Part shown: piece after piece, positions 30,640 to 44,340 of the stretch
How positions within the stretch are numbered: the first letter of the stretch is position 1
Layout of the letters: every line of letters starts with the position of its first letter
Assembly: GCA_016946835.1 (NCBI GenBank)
Contig: JACVTC010000177.1
Coordinates: forward strand, 157,501-219,500
Length of the DNA stretch: 62,000 nucleotides
DNA from: Neocallimastix lanati (nom. inval.)
Lineage: Eukaryota > Neocallimastigomycota > Neocallimastigomycetes > Neocallimastigales > Neocallimastigaceae
Direction: 5' to 3'
Made by a program: the position numbers and the translations under genes
Notes under the pieces: generated by a model
Told to the model about the DNA's origin: nothing
The model's database searches: none
The model's input: the letters and a program-made list of their open reading frames with translations, nothing else

Positions 30640-31175
30640 AATAGTAAGGTGAAATAAAAAGTAATATTCAAAAATAAAGTGTATAAATAAATTCAGAAAA
30701 AAAGTTCAAGATTCCCACCCATTAAATAATGTCTTAAACACAAGCTTTAGAATGAATCAATCTCCTTCATTTCCATTTTACAATAGCTACATGAGAGTTT
30801 AAATAATACTATAAAAAAATAAATATACAAAATAATGCTTAAGTAATAAATACAATAGATCCATTACAATGATAATATGTAGAATAGTAAACAACTCCAA
30901 TGCTACTACATATCCAGTACGAAATCCAAATTGCTCTGGCCTAATAAAATTATTTTTAAGTCCATATTCCGAAATTCTTTTGGAGACTATTTTCGAAATG
31001 AGTTTTATACCATTTTTATTCAGAGAGATACCTCGATAATTGTCACAATCAAATAGATCATCTCCTTTTTTTTTAGGAATAGATATAATACTTTCTTCAT
31101 TCCATGTACTAGGAAATTCTCCATTCTAAATTCTAGAGTATATCTTCTGTAAGCAATTTAAACCAAAAGCAGAAT
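30640..31175 (-). pseudogene. decayed LINE reverse transcriptase fragment
   Basis: On the minus strand from about 31175 the translation reads FPSTWNEESIISIPKKKGDD, CDNYRGISLNKNGIKLISKI then VSKRI..., and ...NNFIRPEQFGFRTGY, the fingers/palm entry motifs (IPKKGD, NYRGIS, EQFGFR) of a non-LTR reverse transcriptase. An in-frame stop interrupts the start, and the FADD-containing palm is not found. The fragment lies 5' of the endonuclease fragment in transcript sense, opposite to the normal EN-RT order, so the two come from different insertions or from a rearrangement. Confidence 0.85.
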
Positions 31176-31407
31176 TAAAAAAAAATAAAAAAATGTAAAA
31201 AACTATATAAATATTTATTAGTATATTTAAACTAAACAAATTACTCCATTTAAACACATTATTCAAAATAAATTAAAGATTTTTTTTTAATTATTAATTA
31301 ATTTTATTTAATTTTAAAAAAAAAATAAGTATTATTTTAAATACAAGTTATAAAATTTTTTTTTAATTTTTATAAAAAAAGATTGTTCTAAAATTAACAC
31401 ATCGTTG

Positions 31408-31464
<57 letters not shown>

Positions 31465-32047
31465 GTCCTTGTAAACTATATGAACAATACCTTTTCTATA
31501 ATAAATTTATAAAAAAATTTTTCTATTAATTTAAAATAATAATATATTGGTGTATAAATAAATTATTTTTTCTAAATTAATGATTTTTTCTTTTTATAAA
31601 TTATTATTAAAAATGCAAAAGATTCTCTAAATTTTATTAAATTTTCTAAGTGATAGTATATCAATAACTTGATGATTGATTTAATTAATTAAATAAATAG
31701 GATAAATTTTGGTATAAAATTTTGTTGATTAAAAAAGTAAATATTATGAATTGTTAAATAATATTTCTCTTCGGTTCAAATATTCGCATTTATTTGAAGC
31801 ATGAACCCTTTTATTTTTTTTTTTCATTTTTTTTTAATTTTCCATCTTCTTTTTTCTTTTTCTTTTCTTTTTTCTTTTTCTTTTCTTTTTTTTTTTTTTT
31901 TTTTGTTACTATTTATTATTATTTTGTATAATAGTTTAATTATTAAGTTTTTCTAAACTTTATAATTAACCTATCATATATCATGAAGAACCTTTTGTTT
32001 TTGTTTAACAATTCATTTTACTTTCCATATAAAGGTTGTATTTAAAT
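31176..32047. other. intergenic, T-rich 3' flank of adhE
   Basis: Contains a 52-T run at 31409-31460 and a TTTTTCTTTTC-type pyrimidine-rich stretch at about 31845-31905 (adhE 3' side). No gene recognised. Confidence 0.75.
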
Positions 32048-34836
32048 TTAGATAAGTTTTGGTTCAACACCATTCCAGGCATCAATCATAAGTTGCTTTA
32101 ATTCAGAAACTAATGGGTAACGTGGGTTAGCACCGGTACATTGATCATCGAAAGCCATAATAGCAACTTGGTCAACCTTAGCAAAGAATACTTCTTCAGT
32201 AACCATACCACATTCCTTAATAGACTTTGGAATACCAACATCAGCCTTAAGTTGTTCGACACGGTCAATAAGGTATTGAACCTTTTCAACATCAGTCATC
32301 TTAACAACTTGAGTTGGTGGTAATAAAAGTTCAGCAATTTCAGCGTAGTGACGCATAGCTTGTGGGTACTTGTATTGTGGGAAGGTACCCATCTTAACTG
32401 GAGAGTCAGTAGCATTGTACTTAATAATGTGAGAAAGCATTAAAGCGTTAGCAAGACCGTGTGGAATGTGGTAAACTGAACCAAGTTGGTGAGCAACAGA
32501 GTGACAACAACCAAGGAAGGCGTTAGCAAAGGCCATACCAGCAATAGCAGAAGCATTGTGCATCTTTTCACGGGCTTCAATATCCTTACCGTTAGCGTAA
32601 GCAAGGCTAAGAGATTCGAAAATAAGTGAAACAGCACGAAGAGAGTATGGTCTAGTGAAGTCAGTAGCCATAATGGAAACGTATGATTCAATGGCGTGAG
32701 TAAGAGCATCAATACCAGTCCATGAAGTTAAACGTTTTGGCATACCAACAGCGAATTCTGGATCAACAATAGCCATATCTGGGGTAAGTTCGTAATCGAC
32801 TAATGGGTACTTACGACCTTCTTCGGAAGTAACGACAGCGAATGGAGTAACTTCGGCACCAGTACCAGAGGTAGTTGGAATACAAACAAGAGTCTTGACA
32901 AGTCTACCAAGCTTTGGACAACCAACAACACGCTTACGGATATCGACGAAACGAGTAGCAATATCTTGTAAGTCTTGGTCTGGGTATTCGTAGAATAAAC
33001 GCATCATCTTAGCAGCATCCATAGCAGAACCACCACCAAGAGCGATAGCTAAATCTGGCTTGAAGACATTCATTTCATTAACACCTTCCATAATACACTT
33101 AATAGTTGGATCTGGAACAACCTTATCGTAAACAGTACAAACCATACCGTGAGATTCACAAGCCTTAATGATCTTGTCAGTTTGACCTAACATAGTCATA
33201 GTTCTATCGGTAATAATGATAGCACGCTTGTGAGTGTCACGTAAGTCAGAAAGAGCTTCCTTAAGAATGGAACGTTTGAAGTAAACAGACTTTGGAATCT
33301 TGAACCAAAGCATGTTTTCACGTCTCATACCAACACGCTTGATGTTAAGTAAGTGCTTTGGACCAATGTTATCAGAGGAGGAACCACCACCCATAGTACC
33401 ACAGGTAATAGTAAGAGCTGGAGCTAAACGGAAGTTGTACATATCACCAATACAACCAAGAGAAGATGGCATATCAACTAAGATGTGGAAGGCTGGAACT
33501 TCGTTTTGGTACTTGGTAATTCTGTCCTTGTTATTTTGGTTGGTGTAAAGAACAGCAGTGTGACCCTTACCACCGAAAGTAACTAATTCCTTACATAATC
33601 TAACACCATCATCGAAGTCCTTAGCACGGTAAATACCAAGAATAGTAGTTAACTTTTCGTGAGCCATTGGTTCTTCGAATTTAACTTCACTAGCTTCACC
33701 ACAAAGGACAACAGTGTTTTCTGGAACTTCGAAACCAGCCATACCAGCTAAAGTCTTAGCAGTTTGACCAACAGCCTTAGCATTTAATCTCATACCTTCA
33801 CCGAAAAGAACGTTAGAAACCTTCTTTGTTTCTTCTGCAGTCATGAAGTAACAACCACGCTTCTTCATGGCAGCAACGAAGTTTTCATAAACAGATTCAA
33901 CAACAACAACGGCGTTTTCAGTAGCACAAATCATACCACAATCGAAAGTCTTTGAAACAACAATGGAACCGACAGCTTCATTAATATCACAAGTTTCATC
34001 AACAAGAGCTGGAGCATTACCTGGACCACCACCAAGAGCTGGTTTACCAGAAGTGTAAGAAGCATGAACTAAACCTGGACCACCAGTAGCCCAAATGAAA
34101 CGGGTCTTTTCGTGGTGTAATAATTCAGTAGTTAAATCCATCTTTGGGAAGATGATTTGAATACAGTTTTCTGGGGCACCAGCCTTAACAGCAGCTTCGT
34201 GAAGAACCTTAACAACGAAAACAGAGGCCTTGTGAGCTCCTGGATGTGGTGAGAAGATAATACAGTTACGAGTCTTTAAAGCAATTAAAGACTTGTAAAT
34301 GATAGTTGAAGTTGGGTTAGTAACTGGAGCAATACCAACAACTGGACCAACTGGTTCAGCAATTTCCATAAGACCATTAGCTTCATCGTATTCAATGATA
34401 CCAGCAGTCTTATCATTACAGTACTTGTGATAAATGTAATCAGCAGCGAACTAATTATTTAAATTTATTAATAATTTTTTTTTAATATAAATTATATTAA
34501 TATTTCATTTACTTTCAAAAATAGTATAATTATTCATAAATTCCTAATTTTTATTTTTTTTTAATATAAATTACTTACTTCATTCTTGATAACTTTATCT
34601 TCGAAGACACCCTTTTGAGTTTCTTCATAAGCGTACTTAGCGAAAGCGACACGATTTTGAGAAGCAGTTAAAGCAACAGCCTTGAAAATCTTGTCAACTT
34701 GTTCTTGGTTATATTCTCTGAATTGTTCTTGAGCAACAGTTAATTTATCCATAGCTTCATTAAGCTTTTCAATGGAATCAATTTCGGCAAGAGAACCGTA
34801 AAGAGAAAGGTTTTGGAACATTTGTAAACCGGACAT
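32048..34836 (-). CDS. adhE: bifunctional aldehyde-alcohol dehydrogenase AdhE
   Basis: Reduces acetyl-CoA to acetaldehyde and then ethanol with two NADH, regenerating NAD+ in mixed-acid fermentation; in anaerobic fungi it is regarded as cytosolic. Two exons, 34836..34579 and 34450..32048, joined in phase 0 (GTAAGT donor, ATTAG acceptor), 886 aa, the usual AdhE length. The N-terminal CoA-acylating aldehyde dehydrogenase half has the catalytic Cys in FDCGMICATENA at about residue 261. The C-terminal Fe-dependent alcohol dehydrogenase half has GGGSAMDAAKMM (NAD binding), PTTSGTGAEVTPF, and metal ligands in GIDALTHAIES, CHSVAHQLG and HIPHGLANA. Codons are far richer in C and G at third positions than neighbours, and low-complexity runs are absent, fitting very high expression. 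No mitochondrial or hydrogenosomal leader is evident. The family is bacterial in origin; the intron shows it is domesticated. Confidence 0.97.
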
Positions 34837-36234
34837 TTTGTTATAATTTTTTAAAATATTAAAAAAAATTTACTTTGTGTTTAAAAAGAAAATATAATAT
34901 TCTGAGATATTATAAATTTTATTGTATTAAAATATAAATTGTTTTTTTTATTAAATAAAAATAATAAATCAATATTTATTTTACTTAATAAAAAAAATTA
35001 ATAATAAATTATTATTATTTTTTTTTAGACAACGATGTTATAAAAATAAGTAGCGTGAAGAACTAATAACGCAAGAAAATTACTGTGCTTTTATATCAAA
35101 AAAAATTAATTATAATAAAAATAAAATAAAGTAAATTTATTTGTCAGTTTAATAAATATATTAAATAGTAATATAATGAATTAAATTTTAAATTGATAAT
35201 ATATTAATTTATAAATTTCGTATATAAATAAATAAAAATAATTTTATTTATTAAAGATTTATAAATCTATTATAATTTAAATTATTTATTATTAATAATA
35301 ATAATATATTATTTTTATTTTTTATTTTTTTTTTTTTTTATTTATAATATTATTTATTATTTTTTATGATTTGATTTCATAATATTTATTTATATTTTAA
35401 TTTATTTTCTTTATAATTCATTTAATATTACTATATATATGAAATGTATTATAATTTAGATAATGAATTGAATAAAATTCATTGTAAAATAAATTATAAA
35501 AATAAAATTTATTCAAATTCTAATTATAATTAATTGGTATTTACTATAAATCCAATAATAATGATTATATTATTAATAAAATATAAAAATACCAAATTAA
35601 TTATAAAAAATAGAAAATAGAAAATCATTATTATTTTTTATTTACTAATATTTTGTTATTAATAACTGATTAATATATGCAATTATATATAATTATATTA
35701 ATTATATTAGATATTTATATTAATTGCTTAAAAATAATATATTTTGAAATTTATTGACAATATATTTTAATAATCATTTATTACATAAATTATATATTAT
35801 TAAAGTGTTATTTTTAAAAATTTCCATCTTCAAATTAAAATAGAATAGATTATTACAAACGATTTTTGAAAAAAAATCAAGGTCGAGGTTTTATTCTTAA
35901 TAATATTATTATTATAATTATTATTATCAAGAATTTGCATGAATAGAATCCCAAATTTTCTAATAAGCATTACCTAGAATTTGCATGAATAGAATCCCAA
36001 ATTTTCTAATAAACATTATTACAACCATAATTATCTTATGTTTGCATAAATTCATAATTATATAGTATTTACTTTTATTCATATAAAGAATTTTTATTAT
36101 TAGAGAAATTAATATTAATTATTAAAAAATAATACAAAAATATAAAAATAAATAATTATTAAAAGAATATTAAAAGAATATAATTTAATATAATAAAAAA
36201 AAATTTACTATATCTCATTTCATAAATTCAGATA

Positions 36235-36269
<35 letters not shown>

Positions 36270-37936
36270 TTATTAATTATAATAAAATTTTCATTCATCT
36301 TTCATCCCTAAAAGTAAATAAATTTTAAAAAATTAAACAAATAAAATGACTTTGATTAATCTTTAATTTATGAATTATATACATTTTTTTTTATTATTTT
36401 TATTTTTTAATTTTTAATTTATGAATTATATACATAATTTTTTTTTTATTGCTTAGTTTTGTTATAAATTTTTTTTTTCTTTAATAAAAAAAAAAATTAT
36501 ATATATTATTATTATTAAGTACATACTTAAATTTTTGATTTTTGTATTATTAGTATTATTAATTAATAAATAATTTAAATCTATATTAATAATTTTTTCA
36601 TATTATAAGCTAATTATTAATTGTTAATAATAAAATTCAAATTATTAACATGAAATACAAAGTAACTTACATAATATATATATTATTAATGTTATATATA
36701 TATATATAATTAATGTTATTATTAAATATAGCATATCAACCCCTGTTAATCTTATATAATCTTATTTGCTACTTATTCACCCTGGATTTAAATAAAAATA
36801 AAACTTACAATAATTAATAAAACAAGGGAAAATATTATTTATTTTATTTTCACATTAACATTCTTTCTATTCTATTGTTATGTTATTTACTATTATTCAT
36901 TCATAACCTATAAAATAAAATTTTCTTAACTATCAGCTAAATTGAAAAAAAAAAAAAAAAAAATAGTAAATTAAAATTATTCTATATAAATCTTATTATT
37001 TAATATATTTATTATATGTTTTATTTTATATGATAATCAATTGATGATTTAATATATTATATATATATTACATTGATTAATATATTTATAATTTATTAAT
37101 ATTCAACTGATTATAATCTTAATTTTTGTTGAATTTAAATTTTAATATAATTAAGAATATTGGTGTAATTAAAAAATTATATTTTAAATAGGAACCATTA
37201 TATATTATATGTATATTCTTATTATATGTCAATTTTATATTATGATCAAACTATTATATTAAATCTCCACAAAATTAATATATTAAATTCAATAAAGTAT
37301 ATATTTTATTTATATTCAAATAATAATAATTTTAAATTGAATAACTACTATCAATATATATTAATACATAGTAATATATTATTATATATATTATTAATAG
37401 TAATAAAATAAAATTATATTATTTTATATTATTTTATTTAATTTATATGTGTTATAGAATATAGTTTAATATTGTAATTAAAGTATAATTTCTATATAAA
37501 AGTTATTAAAAGAGAAAAATAGCCATATTAAATATTTATTATATATATTAACCTTATCATTATATATCATTGGTATTTATAGCCATAAAATAGTCATTAT
37601 AAACCATGATATATATCTATATATATGGCTTTTATTACTTTATATATAGAATCAAATAATTTATTTATGGTTAAAATAAAGTTAAATATGGATAATTATA
37701 AATTTAATATATATAATAAAATACTTTTATGGAAAAAAAATAAAAAAGAAGCATTTTATGGCTAAAATCTAAAATATATATACAAAATTTTCTAAATAAT
37801 AGTAAAAAAAATAGTAGTAATAATAGAAAAGTACGAAGTGATGATTGTAATAATAGTAATAGTAGATAGTAGTAATAATAGTAATAGTGGTAGTTATTAA
37901 AAGTTGATTAATAACAACAATCAGTAATATACCATA
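34837..37936. other. gene desert, part 1
   Basis: AT-rich sequence; the first few hundred bases should hold the adhE promoter. It includes a 47-bp-period direct duplication at 35930-36020, an A run at about 36240-36266 and A/T-rich filler. No RNA gene or coding signal seen. Confidence 0.7.
35930..36020. repeat. two-copy tandem duplication, period 47 bp
   Basis: AGAATTTGCATGAATAGAAT followed by CCCAAATTTTCTAATAARCATTA occurs twice in direct orientation with almost no differences, so it is recent. Confidence 0.85.
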
Positions 37937-37997
37937 ATGAAAAAAAAATATGTATATATATTAAAGAAATATCATTCATTTATTTTTAACAAAAAAT

Positions 37998-38720
<723 letters not shown>

Positions 38721-40490
38721 AATCAATAATTGTTATTTCTTTTTATTAATTATCTTTATTTAATATAATTTTATTATTAATATAATTTCTTTTTTTTTTT
38801 TTTACTCTGTTGAATCCATAAATTATCTTTATTTAATACAATTTCATTATTAATACAACTTTATTTGTAAGTATTTACAAAAAAAAAAAAAAAAAAATAG
38901 ATGGGACAAAAAATAAAGACTAATTATATATAAATATTATTGGTATAAAATATACTATTTTCAACACTACTATATAAAAATTGAAGTATAAAAATAAAAC
39001 ACTAATAATTAAATAATATATATTTATATACTTAACAAAATTATATATATAAGGCCTGTATTTGAAATAAAATTATTTTCATAAATAATAATAATCCTTA
39101 AATCATACCAATAATTAAAACAATATATTAAAACGTTAATTGATATTTCCTAGTTAAATTATAACTAATTATAGCAATCTGCCTTAATCTTTTTTTTTAT
39201 TTATTTTTTTTTCCTAAAATAAAAACCATATCATTCAAAAATTTATTCTCATATATATTATATGTATTATTCTCCATATAATAAAATTTATAAAATAGTA
39301 TAATATTTATATATTGTATGCCAAATAATTAATTATATTTTTAATAAAGAATAGAGTATATATATAGTATAGAAATATTATTGGTGAATAAAATAAATGA
39401 AATGATTTTGATTTATTATAAAAAAAAAAAAAACGTGAAATTTTATTTCAAATTAATCTATATATATTCTGAGTATTGATTTAATTTTATATAATATATT
39501 TCTATAATAAAACCAATTATACATAGATAATATATGTTATATGTTACGTATTAATATGTTCAAATTATATTTAATATAAGATTCTAAAATAAAAATTAAT
39601 TAATTAATTATTTAATTAAATTTTTAATTTTTTTTTTCATTAATTTTTCTGTTATTTCTGTTTTTGTTTTTTGTTTTGTTTTGTTTTGTTTTTTTTAAAG
39701 TTTTTAAATTTAACTAAATTTACTAAATAAATGATTAAGTTAATATTATTTTATTTTTACATTTAACTTTTTTTATTTAAAAGTTGCCTTAATTAAAATA
39801 ATTTAAAACATCAATTTTTGTTACGTAGTACTGAAATTTATTTTTAAAAATGTATATATAAGTTATTCATAATTAATTTTCTTATATATGATTTTTATTT
39901 TTGTTCGTGCTTCTTCTAAATAACAATTTAATAATTTGAAGTTACAATAAATATATAATGTTCTAATATAAATAAACATATAAATTTTTAAATTTAAAAT
40001 ATTACACTAATAATATTATTAACCATTGTATATATATATATCTGGATGGTAAAAGGATATATTAAATACATACTGTATAAATAAAGAAAATTTTCATTGA
40101 ATATTAATTTCCATTTTAAAAGATGATCTTAAATAATTCGTTAATATTGTAAAGCAGCGAAAAATAAAGTAAAAGAAAAAAAAATAATAAAAATTTAAAA
40201 AAAAAATAATAATAATAATGAATATAAAAATTTAAAAAAAATAATAATAATATAATAAAAACTTTAAATTATAACTTAAGTATGTTACATTTAATCAAAT
40301 TTATATTATAAATATTTATAATGTAATATATATTATACTAATTATAAAATAAAAAAGTATATAAAATACTTAAAATTCTTTAAAATTAAAATATTATATA
40401 ATATTAAATAAAATTAAAAGTTAAAATAAGTTAAAATATTACATATGTAGTTTATTATAAGATTTAATTTAGTTTAAATATCTTATTTCA
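38721..40490. other. gene desert, part 2
   Basis: AT-rich with no coding or RNA signal seen. Between 38815 and 38865 the pair of segments TTTTATTATTAATATAAT and TTTCATTATTAATACAAC, each preceded by ATTATCTTTATTTAATA, forms a short diverged duplication. Confidence 0.6.
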
Positions 40491-40499
40491 AAAACTATT

Positions 40500-41093
40500 T
40501 ATCTTCTCTTGAAATTCCTTGAAAATCTATTATAACTAAATCAAATTCAGAAGGTATATAATGAATTTCGAAGTATTTATTATTATTGCTACAATTTTTA
40601 AATAAATATTATACATCTCTTATACAATATTCACCAACCATTCAACCAAAATATGGTTATCCTTCATTATCTTTATTACATGAAAAAAATTAAGTTTTAA
40701 GTATATATAATCATCCGGAATGATATAGATCAATAGTTATAGTACGATAGTAGCCATATAAAAAAAAATAAAAATAAAATAAATACATAAATAAATAAAT
40801 AAATAAATAAATTTAAAAAACAATTAAAAAAGTTGAATGGATGATTAACATCTTTTTTTTTTTTTTTTTTTAAATAATAATTATAATATACTAATCTAAA
40901 TCTAAATCTAATTGAACGATATTTTCTTTTTCATATGACTCATCATATTTTATTGGTTTCTTCTCAATATATAAATAAAAAAATTTATATATTAAATAAA
41001 AAAAAAGTAGATGTAGATGAAGAAACTTTATTGGAATATATTTTATGATTAAAATACATATATATATGAAAATTAATGTTTTAATGAACATGT
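40500..41093 (-). pseudogene. possible decayed secreted-protein gene
   Basis: Two minus-strand segments may be exons of one dead gene. 41091..40891 starts MFIKTLIFIYICILIIK (signal-peptide-like) and ends in Asp/Leu repeats; a GTATAT donor-like site overlaps its stop. At about 40690..40500 one frame reads CNKDNEG*PYFG*MVGEYCI, then RDV*YLFKNCSNNNKYFEI..., and ends SEFDLVIIDFQGISREDK before a stop, with three nonsense codons. The codon content of the second piece looks protein-like; I recognise no family. Joining the pieces is inference. Confidence 0.35.
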
Positions 41094-41624
41094 GATTATC
41101 TTTTTTACAAAAAAAACCTAAAATTTATTGCACTATTAAAACTAATGTAATACATATGGTTCATCCATAATTACATAATATTTTTCAATTATAAACTATC
41201 TCAAAAAAAAAAATAATAATAAAAAAATAATATTAATATTAATATTATTGTATTTTACAAAATAAATAGAATAAAATAAAAAAACATAAAAATTAAAAAT
41301 AAAAAATAACAAAAAAAAAAAATATAATAAAAATAAAAAATTGAATTAAATATTAATTTTATATATATATTTGATAATATATGTAAAAAAAAAAAAAGTT
41401 CAATTATTTCAATATTCTTTTTTTTATATTTAATTTCATATCATTATATATATTTATTATGAATTTATGATTATCAGATAAATATAGCTTTATATATATA
41501 TTAATTTTTTATAAAAATAAATAAAAATAAAAATAAAATAAATAATTGTTTTAAATGAAATTCTTTAATTATTCTTAAATATACAAATGTCACAACTTTA
41601 ATATAAAAATGAATAATTAACGTA
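41094..41624. other. gene desert, part 3, low complexity
   Basis: Almost pure A/T with short A runs and ATATAT tracts. Nothing recognised. Confidence 0.7.
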
Positions 41625-41800
41625 ACAATTGGGAGTGTCAACCCTGAAAATGCAGTAGGGCAGGCTAGTAGGACCAATGCCTCTGAAAAAGAAGACCATA
41701 ATTTCTTTCAGATAGGCAATTCAAACCCTAATCCGGAATAAGAATTCCTTTAAACCCGAAACCTTATAATCTTGGAGGTGAGATTCATTTGCCTATAAAC
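41625..41800. repeat. island of complex sequence, related to 46945-47085
   Basis: A 175-bp stretch of much higher complexity than its flanks: GGGAGTGTCAACCCTGAAAA, then CAGTAGGGCAGGCTAGTAGG and further. It resembles 46945-47085 (GAGCGTCAATGCTGAACCC, then CAGTAAGGCCATCTAGCAAGG) in the order of several short blocks. Probably a dispersed element remnant; no protein frame seen. Confidence 0.55.
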
Positions 41801-42109
41801 TTTTTTCTGAATTTATTTTTATTTACTTTATTTTTAAATAATACTTTTAATTTTTTATTAATTGTATGTTTTTTTTAAAAAAAAAAAAAAAATTCATGTA
41901 ATTAATAAATGAATAAATAAATACATAAAGTTTAAAGTTCGTAATAATTGAGGTTGTAAAAAAAAAAAAAAAAAAAAAAACTTTAACAAATAACAATTAT
42001 TCCTTCTAATTAAAAATAAATATTAAATTTAAAAATTTTAATTAATTTTATAAAGAAATATTTACCTACCATAATTAAATATTTAATATAACATTTATGT
42101 GATTTATTT

Positions 42110-42580
42110 TATTGTATTTTATTTTTATTAATACTTTACTGTTTTATATTACTTCCCTATTTATTTTATTTTATTTTATTTTATTTTATTTTTATTAATA
42201 CTTTACTGTTTTATATTACTTCCCTATTTATTTTATTTTATTTTATTTTTATTAATACTTTACTGTTTTATATTACTTCCCTATTTATTTTATTTTATTT
42301 TATTTTATTTTATTTTATTTTATTTTATTTTATTTTATTTTATTTTTATTAATATTTTACTGTTTTATATTACTTCCCTATTTATTTTATTTTATTTTAT
42401 TTTATTTTATTTTATTTTATTTTATTTTTATTAATATTTTACTGTTTTATATTACTTCCCTATTTATTTTATTTTATTTTATTTTATTTTATTTTATTTT
42501 TATTAATATTTTACTGTTTTATATTACTTCCCTATTTATTTTATTTTATTTTATTTTATTTTATTTTATTTTATTTTATT
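42110..42580. repeat. minisatellite, TTTACTGTTTTATATTACTTCCC unit
   Basis: About six direct copies of a unit consisting of TTTTTATTAATAYTTTACTG, then TTTTATATTACTTCCCTATT and a variable (TTTTA)n stretch. Unit length varies only through the pentanucleotide part. Confidence 0.9.
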
Positions 42581-43041
42581 CAATCTGTACTTTATATTTA
42601 ATATTCTACTATTTATTTTATTTTATTCAATCTGTACTTTATATTTAATATTCTACTATTTATTTTATTTTATTTTATTTTATTTTATTTTATTTTATTC
42701 AATCTGTACTTTATATTTAATATTCTACTATTTATTTTATTTTATTCAATCTGTACTTTATATTTAATATTCTACTATTTATTTTATTTTATTTTATTTT
42801 ATTAAATCTGTACTTTATATTTATATTTCTACTATTTATTTTATTTTATTTTATTTTATTTTATTTTATTTTATTTTATTTTATTAAATCTGTACTTTAT
42901 ATTTATATTTCTACTATTTATTTTATTTTATTTTATTTTATTTTATTTTATTTTATTTTATTTTATTTTATTTTATTTTATTTTATTTTATTTTATTTTA
43001 TTTTATTTTATTTTATTTTATTTTATTTTATTTTATTTTAT
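42580..43041. repeat. minisatellite, CAATCTGTACTTTATATTTA unit, ending in (TTTTA)n
   Basis: About six copies of TCAATCTGTACTTTATATTT, then AATATTCTACTATTTATTTTA, again spaced by variable (TTTTA)n, followed by about 120 bp of pure (TTTTA)n to 43041. The core is the reverse complement of the Eaf1-intron minisatellite at 6735-7045. Confidence 0.9.
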
Positions 43042-43515
43042 TTGTAATTAATTTTAAATAATATTATTAATTTTTAATTATTTATACTTATAATTAAAAT
43101 TCTTCTCTATTTCTAAATCAGTTTGTGATTAAATTTGCTTTCAATAAAAATTAAAAATTATAAATATCTATTAACAATTTAATTTTTTTGAAATTTGAAA
43201 TTTTTTCTTGTAATTTACTTTCATCAATAGAAAAAATTTTTAATATTTTAGAATTTTATATAATTTTAATTTAATATACATTTAAATAAACTGTTTTTAT
43301 TTTTATTATTTTTTTTTTTTATAAATATATATATATTATTTTTAAAAAAATTTTTTTAAATAAATAGTTGTAATAAGAATATATATATATATATTTTTTT
43401 TTTAATATAGCAGTATCTTTTATATTAATTTTAATATAAATATTTATTATATTATATAATTAATTATTGAAAAAAAAAAAAAAAAATTTTTTTTCATCCT
43501 AAAATTTTAAAAAAA

Positions 43516-43687
43516 TTGAGGAGAAAAAAATTCCTTGATATTAGGAATTTTTCTCCTTATTAATTATTTAAATACATTTTTCAAAGAATTTTATTCGTAA
43601 TTGAAATTTAACATTTATTAATTTTATAATATATTACAAAAAAAAATATTTCTTAAATCATATATATTAGGAATTATTTTCTCCTCA
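43516..43687. mobile_element. possible MITE with 20-bp inverted ends
   Basis: TTGAGGAGAAAAAAATTCCT at 43516-43535 is matched by its inverted copy at 43668-43687 with one mismatch. A second, nearer inverted copy at 43543-43557 (AGGAATTTTTCTCCT) forms a 15-bp hairpin with the left end around a 7-nt loop. No clear target-site duplication found. Confidence 0.5.
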
Positions 43688-43706
43688 AATATATTTCAAT
43701 TTATTT

Positions 43707-43850
<144 letters not shown>

Positions 43851-43979
43851 GAATTTTAAATTATTTATTAATCAATTCACTTATTCATTTATTTATCATT
43901 AACAATTTATATTTTAATTTACTTATCATTACTAATTAATAAATTAGTATATTTGTTGTTAAAATAAAGAATCCATTAA

Positions 43980-44340
43980 TTAAATGAAGATCTTCTGCAT
44001 ACCAATTAGGTGTCACCACTCCGTCTCTGCTTTCAAATAAATGATTTCCTATATGTGTCCTTATTATGATTTAGGAACGGAAAAACTAGTCTATTCTTTA
44101 TAGATGTATCTTAATATAATTCAAATAGAAAACATTTCATTATAAGCATCTATCTTTTCATTTTCTAGTCACAAGCATATCACAAGCATAATATAAGTAT
44201 TGTACCCTTATAAGGATGGAGTAATATTCAATTTAGGGAAAGCCTTTTATAAAAATTAAGGTGACAACTATAATACTTCACGAGAGAAACCTAGGTTGAA
44301 TATTTAGACACTGTAACGGAATATATTGTTTATTAATTCA
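43980..44340. other. island of complex sequence, unassigned
   Basis: Less AT-rich than its surroundings (for example TTAGGTGTCACCACTCCGTC). No protein frame, tRNA or repeat partner could be established; includes short repeated words (CACAAGCATA twice). Possibly a transposon remnant or noncoding RNA. Confidence 0.4.

Noticed and set aside
31769-31800. GGTTCAAATATTC resembling a tRNA T-loop
   Set aside because: No cloverleaf can be drawn around it; surrounding sequence is ordinary adhE 3' flank.
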